Source: Amborella trichopoda (taxonomy: Eukaryota; Streptophyta; Magnoliopsida; Amborellales; Amborellaceae). Taken from it: a stretch of DNA of 64,000 nt. The stretch covers positions 1,110,558 through 1,174,557 of the forward strand of contig NW_006496119.1 in assembly GCF_000471905.2 (NCBI RefSeq), in the 5' to 3' direction. Every line of letters begins with the position of its first letter. Positions within the stretch are counted from its first letter, which is position 1. The notes below the pieces were generated by a model, which was given only the letters and a program-made list of their open reading frames with translations, was not told the origin of the DNA and did not search any database. Both the position numbers and the translations under genes were made by a program. Below are positions 58,541-64,000 of this stretch, piece after piece.

Positions 58541-59332
58541 AACATCTTTATCTCATGAAGATGTTGAGGATGTTGAAAGAACATTGGTGAACATGTTCAA
58601 AGAGGAAGAAAGGCAGGGCAAAATTTCACCCCTAACCACCCTTCATTGTAACATCCCAACCATCATCCCTCAAGAAACTCCTTCCTCCCTTGAAAAGGAG
58701 TCTTGGCCCTCTGCCCCCAGTTTTGAGCCACCTTGGCCGAAAGATGAACCAGAGGTCATTCCTGGGATTGAACAAGCCATGGGGATAGAATTCTCAGCTC
58801 CAAGGATCACCTATACGCCGGACCAGACGAAAGTACTGCATAACCCCATTGCAATCTTGAAAGCCGAAGTGGCAAGACAAACACTGCGAAATATTTTTCA
58901 AAATTTTGTTGCTCCTCGGACTGGTGACCAGCTGAAAGTTTTACTTTTCCCCGACCTCTCAGGAAGAGAAAAGTTCGATAAAGACAAAATTTCTTCCCCT
59001 CAAGGGCAAGATCCCCTAGCAAACTTATGAACCGAAGTTCGCAGTCTCCAGAGTCAGGTGGAGGTCATGGATATCGCTTTAAACTTCTCAAGGAGTTCGT
59101 GCTGGAAACTTAATGCTATGATAAGCTTGAAGTAAATGCGTCACTAGTGGAGGCCGAAGCCTCTCCTGACTGGACTATCTATAGCAACCAGGATCACCAA
59201 ATCATGAGGAAAATGTACTATGAGCCTTTGGCCAATCAGACATTAAGAGGAGAAAAAGCAACAAATCCCCATTTCGAAGCTATCCGAGCCACGACAGCCC
59301 ACCATGGAGCTAAACAAGGCCTAGGGTATTAG
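58541..59332 (+). pseudogene. Unrecognised segment X downstream of E6 protease
   Basis: The open stretch 58584-59030 reads MVNMFKEEERQGKISPLTT, then FEPPWPKDEPEVIPGIEQAM, HNPIAILKAEVARQTLRNIF and VLLFPDLSGREKFDKDK. A later piece has SLQSQVEVMDIAL and, at 59147-59332, DWTIYSNQDHQIMRKMYYEP, LANQTLRGEKA. E1 has pol here instead and shows nothing like it. The YEPLxNQTLxGE tail is kept in E3. I do not recognise the family. It lies in the sense orientation and ends about 140 bp before the end of the antisense gene. Confidence 0.5.
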
Positions 59333-59473
59333 CTTCTTGGGGAGATAAAAGTGTCAAGAGGCATTCGATAAAGAAGAGAATGAAATCATGCAGTAAAGTC
59401 AATCAAAAGTGTGAAGAACTTTATTCATCAGTTAATAACTTTTACAAAGTATTGGCAAGAGGAAATGACATGT
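59333..59473. other. Tail-to-tail junction in E6
   Basis: GATAAAGAAGAGAATGAAAT, then a TTTATTCATC block: on the - strand GATGAATAAAG gives AATAAA just after the antisense stop, a plausible poly(A) signal for the PMD gene. E1 has a related stretch at 8,700-8,775. Confidence 0.5.
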
Positions 59474-61279
59474 TCAGAAACTATCAATCATCTTATTGAT
59501 CTCTGCGCTGCATGCTGCAGGAGGCCTTTTGGTGCCCTGGACACGCTCCATCAGTTCCTTCATTGTTTGAGTCTCCTCTGCCATGGCCATAGTTTTCGAC
59601 TCAATTGTGCCATTGAGTAGGAACAAATCTTCAACCAATGAGGCCTCCATGGCCCTCCTCTGAACCATCCCCATCTCAAGGCCCGCGAATTCCTATCTCA
59701 GTATTCGCATCTCTTCTCTGATTTTGATCATTCTCTTGAAGCTTCCTTGTGTCTCCCTCTTGAGATCCTGCCAACGGCCAGTTATCGTGGCCTTCTTCTT
59801 GATGCATGCATCTATTTCTTTACGACAGCGTAAGATAGACTCCTCCAAGAAGGTTAGCTTGGTAGTTTCTTCCTCATGATGTCGCACCCCCAGCCGCCTG
59901 CTCTCCAACTCGTTTAGAGTTGCAATAAAATGGGAAAGCACTTTTGGTACCCTCCCAATTGCGGTGGTCTCAACAAACTCCTTTAGTCTTGCCAAAGCTT
60001 CACCTAGCTTGTTGAAAGTAACTCCCTTAAGCCTTGAAGGCCTACTCAAAGCATGCCGGCAATCATGTTAGAAACCCCATAAAAATGGGCCTAAATGGTG
60101 TTCCTAGGATTACTACTCCTGAAGAAGCCTCCACTTGCCCAGTTTCTTCAGTGCTAGCCTCCTTGCCTTGACCTTCTCCCATAGGGACCTCTACGTTTGT
60201 CCCAGCAAGTTCTAAAGAGATTTGTTCCCCTTGCTCTTCATTTTCTTGAACTGCTACTTCAACATTAGCAAGCTCAGCAAGTGCCTCCTCTCCATCCAAT
60301 TTACCCCTAACCACGGCTTCTTCCATTTGGCTTACACCTTCAACTGCCAGAACTTCAGCCACGAAGAGCTCAGTTCCCTCATCTTCATGATTTGGGACCA
60401 TGGAGGCAGTAACCTCTTGGCATCAGGGCGCATCATCAACTACGGGCTCTTCTTTTTGAGTCATAGTCCATGCCTCGGTTGGGGTACTGAAGTCCTGATA
60501 CACGGAGACCACATCAACATCATATTACCTTCCTGGAGCAGTTTCTTCGAGACTTGCAGCCTCATCAGTACACGTCCGAGCTGCCTCCTACTCAGGGACT
60601 GCCCCTGTGTTTACCGTTACAAGATCCGGAGTCACCTCCCGATCAGAAGCAATGACAATGGGCTCAGAGAGACTAGAGTCATCTGCCTTAGTTTGAGAAG
60701 AAAAACATGACAATTCAGGAGAAGCAGAAGGGGGTCCATAAAGCGCAAAGGGTGATACTAGGGGAGTTCCTAAAATATCAAAAGAGGAAGAGCTAACTCC
60801 TAGTTTGGAACATCATAGGAAGGTTGGCACTCTTATGCCTCCGAGTATGCCCACTAACTGAAGACGGTGCACGAGTATCGGTAGCAACCGAGTGCTTTCT
60901 TTTCTTTCCCTTGCCGGAGTAGGAGCGCCCGCTTCAATTGCACCTCTTTGAGAAGGCCCTTCAGCCAATTTACTGTGGGGACCACTCCCGATTGGGGCAA
61001 TCTAGTCCTGTGGGGGATACTTTTCATAACCAGGGACTTGCTGCCCCTCATCCCACTCGAAGATGGAACTATGATTATCGAAGACACTCACAATCCTCAT
61101 CTTGATTTCAAGAAATTCTGACGAGGTCTCATCAGCTGCTATCTCGTGGGGAAGCCCTAAAGGTCGTCAGTTAGAGGCATAATCTAAGACAAATACTGTA
61201 TCAGAAGCAGGAGAAACCACCAGCCTCCTTTACCTGGTATCCTGGTGCAAGCTACCATTTGGCCCTTTTCAAGGGTGAT
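59474..61279 (-). pseudogene. PMD protein C-terminal half, copy 2: acidic linker and coiled coil
   Basis: On the - strand 60401-60063 encodes an acidic linker (ELANVEVAVQENEEQGEQ, GQGKEASTEETGQVEASS). 60049-59693 encodes a coiled coil (FNKLGEALARLKEFVETT, LTFLEESILRCRKEIDAC, GRWQDLKRETQGSFKRM). 59674-59474 continues it to the end, ACSAEINKMIDSF. Three separate open pieces keep the same order as copy 1, with frameshifts between them. The region 60,410-61,270 is the badly broken link to the N-terminal half. Confidence 0.55.
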
Positions 61280-63024
61280 CTTTATCCCAATATCCTTTGA
61301 TGGTCATTCTCCACCAGTTCACATAGGCCTTGGTCCTTCAGACCCTCCTGCCAAAGTGAGGTATTACATATTTGCTTGTTTTTGTCATCTCTAGACACAT
61401 AAACCAAGCAGTCCGTATATGATCTGGCAGCCAGCACTCACGGAAAGTTCCAAACTCTTTCATCTTCCCCTTGTTCACCTTACTTCGGTGCTTTTCAAAA
61501 AACAACGAGAAGGGGCAACCTTGTTCAAGCCCATGCTGACGAGCGAAGCAGTGAGGGAAATACCGCTTTAATCTGGCACTGTGCAGAGTCCGATAAGGTA
61601 GAACTCCCCCTCTGATACTTAGGATGAACATGAGCTCTTAAATGGTTGTTGGAGCATCGTCTTGCTCCTTCACTAACTCATCAATGAAAGCACGGTCGGT
61701 GAAGCTCCCGACTGGGAAGGGGACCCGCCTCATGTTCAAAGAGTCATTCCCAAATAGGCCCTGAGCCTCCCCTGGGGTATCTCTGGTTGGCAATCCTCAT
61801 CAAGAAGGGCCATAGTTTATTTCTTAAGCACTAATGCTTGACATAGGTGTCAGAGAAATAGGCCTTTAGCCACTCGTACATGTAATGGATGGGGAGTGGA
61901 GTTTTGAAATCCCCAGGAAATGCCTCTCCTCCTACAATGTCATTCCCTCCCTCTTTGCCCTTGTAGGCCTTTCCACTGGAGATGGCCCCCAAGCCATGGT
62001 AAATGTAACACAAGACTGGCCGAGCAAGGGCATACTCACTCTCTCTGGCCATCTCGCATGCCACATACAGTACGCCTGAACTAATGTCATCACCCCAGCT
62101 AAGGAGCACGAATTTGCAGAAAAATAATGCCAAATACGGGGCCAAGAAGGCACGGTCATCATCGGTCTCAAGTTGATATACAGGAGGCATTTCCTTTACA
62201 ACTGCCTTCGCTTTCCCTTTTGGAGTGTCCTGACCACTGTCAAGATAATCCCCACAAAAGAATTTCAGCCATTCCGTGAAGGTGACCCTATCATTGCTAG
62301 ACCAAGTGGCAATCGAATGCTAGTCTTAGAAGATATTTTGAAGACTGGCAGGCGGCTCTTCATCCCCCAAATTAGCACCACCAAAGATGACCGAGTTTGG
62401 GGGCACAAACTCATCATACATAGCCTCGATCATTGGGAGACCTCCAATCAATGAATATCTAGTAAAGAGATTCCTACTTCTTCATGTCTAAGAAGCCAGG
62501 TATTACTAACATGGCTCCACGTCTCCGGTAACACCTTTACCGTGTTGGAGCAACGGTCATAGTAGCTGCCCGAACATTGGACCCATGCTAATAGTGAAGC
62601 ACGTTCAAGAGTACTTTTGTACGACTCTAATACCTTGGTAGTCCAGGAAGAGTATTCCTTCAAGTATTGGTGCTCCCTTGAATTTGGAGTCCTTTTGCTG
62701 ACCACATTAGTAGTCCCTTTGCTTGTACCATTCGTTACCCCAAGGTAGGCAAGTTCTCTCCAGAATCTATGTTCCGATGCATACAGTGAAGAAGTGCCAC
62801 CCCTTCTTCAAAACTGACATTGTTGTCATTGTCCTTATGTATTTCAAAACAAACAGGGTCAATAATGAGTGTGACACAAGGGGCCACTCTTGTTCACATA
62901 CTGGCTGGGTCAGCCAAATGGGCTCACCCCTGGATAAAACCTCACTTGTGAAATCACAGGCACCGATTTCTCCCTCCCTTGGAAGCCTCTTCATATTAGT
63001 AATTTGATAAGAAGAACCAACCAT
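61280..63024 (-). pseudogene. Plant-mobile-domain protein, N-terminal half, copy 2 (antisense in E6)
   Basis: ATG at 63024 (- strand). The reading passes through several frames: LSRGEPIWLTQPVCEQEWPL, then SREHQYLKEYSSWTTKVL, SYYDRCSNTVKVLPETWSH, VSNTWLLRHEEVGISLLDIH (62705-62448), YDEFVPPNSVIFGG (shifted), FLAPYLALFFCKFVLLSWGD, YVACEMARESEYALARPVLC, YIYHGLGAISSGKAY and PIHYMYEWLKAYFSDTYVKH (62190-61831), then RGGVLPYRTLHSARLKRYFP and IRTAWFMCLEMTKTSKYVIP (61631-61338). It is co-linear with copy 1 over its whole length. It keeps residues lost in copy 1, but has more frameshifts. It lies antisense to E6 gag and protease. Confidence 0.65.
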
Positions 63025-63059
63025 TATAAAATCCTCAGTGGTGTACTCCCAAAAAGTTG

Positions 63060-63350
63060 CTAAGACACCGATCAGTGTCGGCTATGTCTGCTAATACCTA
63101 GTGCCGGTTGCGTCTACCAACCCTCAACATAGGTTGAGCTTATCGATGCTCAGAGCCGGTTGCGTGCCAATGGCTAGCGCCAGTAGATTCTGACAACACT
63201 TAGTGCCTATTGAGGATATCGATGCTCAGTTCGGGTTGTGTGCCAATGGCTAACACCGACTGAGTCTGTCAACACTCAGCGTCGGTTGCAATTGCCAATG
63301 CCGAACGTCGGTTGGGTCCTCCAAATGCCAGCGCCGATTGTGATTGGATT
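63060..63350 (-). repeat. GTGCCGGTTGCGTCT short-repeat array in the antisense leader
   Basis: About nine loose units of 25-35 bp built on CAGCGTCGGTTGCGT lie just upstream of the antisense ATG. Similar units are at 9440-9570, 10,450-10,680 and 11,465-11,660 in E1. Confidence 0.6.
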
Positions 63351-64000
63351 TCCCGCACGTTCCACACCTCGAACTCAGTTGTGCCAACTGACAACTATCG
63401 CGACGTCCTTCAGCAGTGCCTGACACACGGGCGAAGGCCAACCTTCACTATGTATCCTACAACCGCACGATCTCCAAGGGCAACGGTTCACCTCCCACGA
63501 CTTTTCACCTCCTCTGCAATTGTTTTGTCCCTTCAATTTTCCATCGAAAAGTCTTTTACACGGCCGAAAAAACCCACTGAAAGACTTCCCCCGCCTACAT
63601 TTTGGCCAGGAACTCACAAAAACGTTTGCAAAATCACGACAATGTTGGAAAAGCTCGCGTAAAGATTTGTCCTCTGCTGCGTTTTTTGGCCAAGAAGTCA
63701 CCAAAACCCTTGAAAATCACTACAACCCCAGGGAAACCCCTTAAAACTCCCCCAAAAATTCCCCAGACCTGCGAAAATGCTTACCATTGCACTTCCCGCC
63801 TCTTCCACCTTCAAAATACCCACATCGGACTTCTTTCCCGGAAAGCCCCCTGTGCTAACCGCAAAACTCTTGCAAATCCTCAACAGAGTCTTGCTTGCCA
63901 GAAAACCTATCCTGCAAAGACCTTTGATTACTAAAATCTTCCCCGAAAGGTTTCTCAAAACACTTGACCTCTTGCCGGAATCTCCCTTTCCACTCCCCGA
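63351..64000 (-). other. 5' leader of the antisense PMD gene of E6 (window edge)
   Basis: 63,480-64,000 resembles 10,750-11,220 and the reverse complement of 28,690-29,100. The matching TATA box would lie just beyond 64,000. ORFs here have no support. Confidence 0.45.

Overview
This is plant nuclear DNA. It is made almost entirely of old, broken LTR retrotransposons and holds no recognisable single-copy host gene, tRNA or rRNA. The evidence for a plant is Ty3/gypsy coding remnants of the Tat/Ogre type (gag with CX2HX4HX4C knuckles, a DGGS protease, a YVDD reverse transcriptase, a second 'archaeal-type' RNase H before integrase), very long LTRs, a plant-mobile-domain (PMD) protein, and a patch of degenerate TTTAGGG-like heptamers. 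Every coding remnant has in-frame stops or frameshifts, and the two LTRs of the best element are clearly diverged, so the insertions are old. The species cannot be told from this window. A seed plant with a large, slowly purged genome would fit.

Layout. 1-16859: element E1 (+), with the right part of the 5' LTR, PBS, leader, gag, a pol lacking protease (RT, RNase H, aRNH, integrase), a 3' accessory region containing a clean 1010-bp tandem duplication, and a ~5-kb 3' LTR. 16860-26716: AT-rich DNA with a CT/AT satellite, a copia-type LTR end with PBS, and a poor copia-like gag. 26717-36780: element E3 (-), with LTR, then a long gene on the + strand (PMD domain plus acidic and coiled-coil C-terminus) lying antisense to the element, then gag and leader on the - strand. 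36790-48775: chained remnants, with an antisense-leader fragment, LTR3, E4 gag, LTR4 and E5 gag (all +). 48776-64000: LTR5 and element E6 (+) with gag, protease and an unrecognised segment X, then a second PMD gene copy on the - strand, again antisense to its element.

How it fits together. The gags and LTRs fall into two subfamilies: A (E1, E5, E6) and B (E3, E4). One B element and one A element carry the same antisense PMD gene, converging tail-to-tail with the sense reading frame. Where its upstream part survives, the gene is preceded by a conserved antisense TATA box and leader. E1 (A) and E4 (B) keep the flanks of that module. In E3 and E6 the place where E1 has RT-RH-aRNH-INT holds no pol. 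E6 has a protease followed by segment X, and E3 keeps only the tail of X. The most interesting reading is a pol-less, presumably trans-mobilised Tat lineage carrying its own antisense PMD gene with a dedicated promoter. A second theme is the LTRs themselves, which are built from several unrelated tandem arrays (about 30, 40, 47, 48, 87 and 97 bp) around a core of TATA box, GA tract and CT tract.
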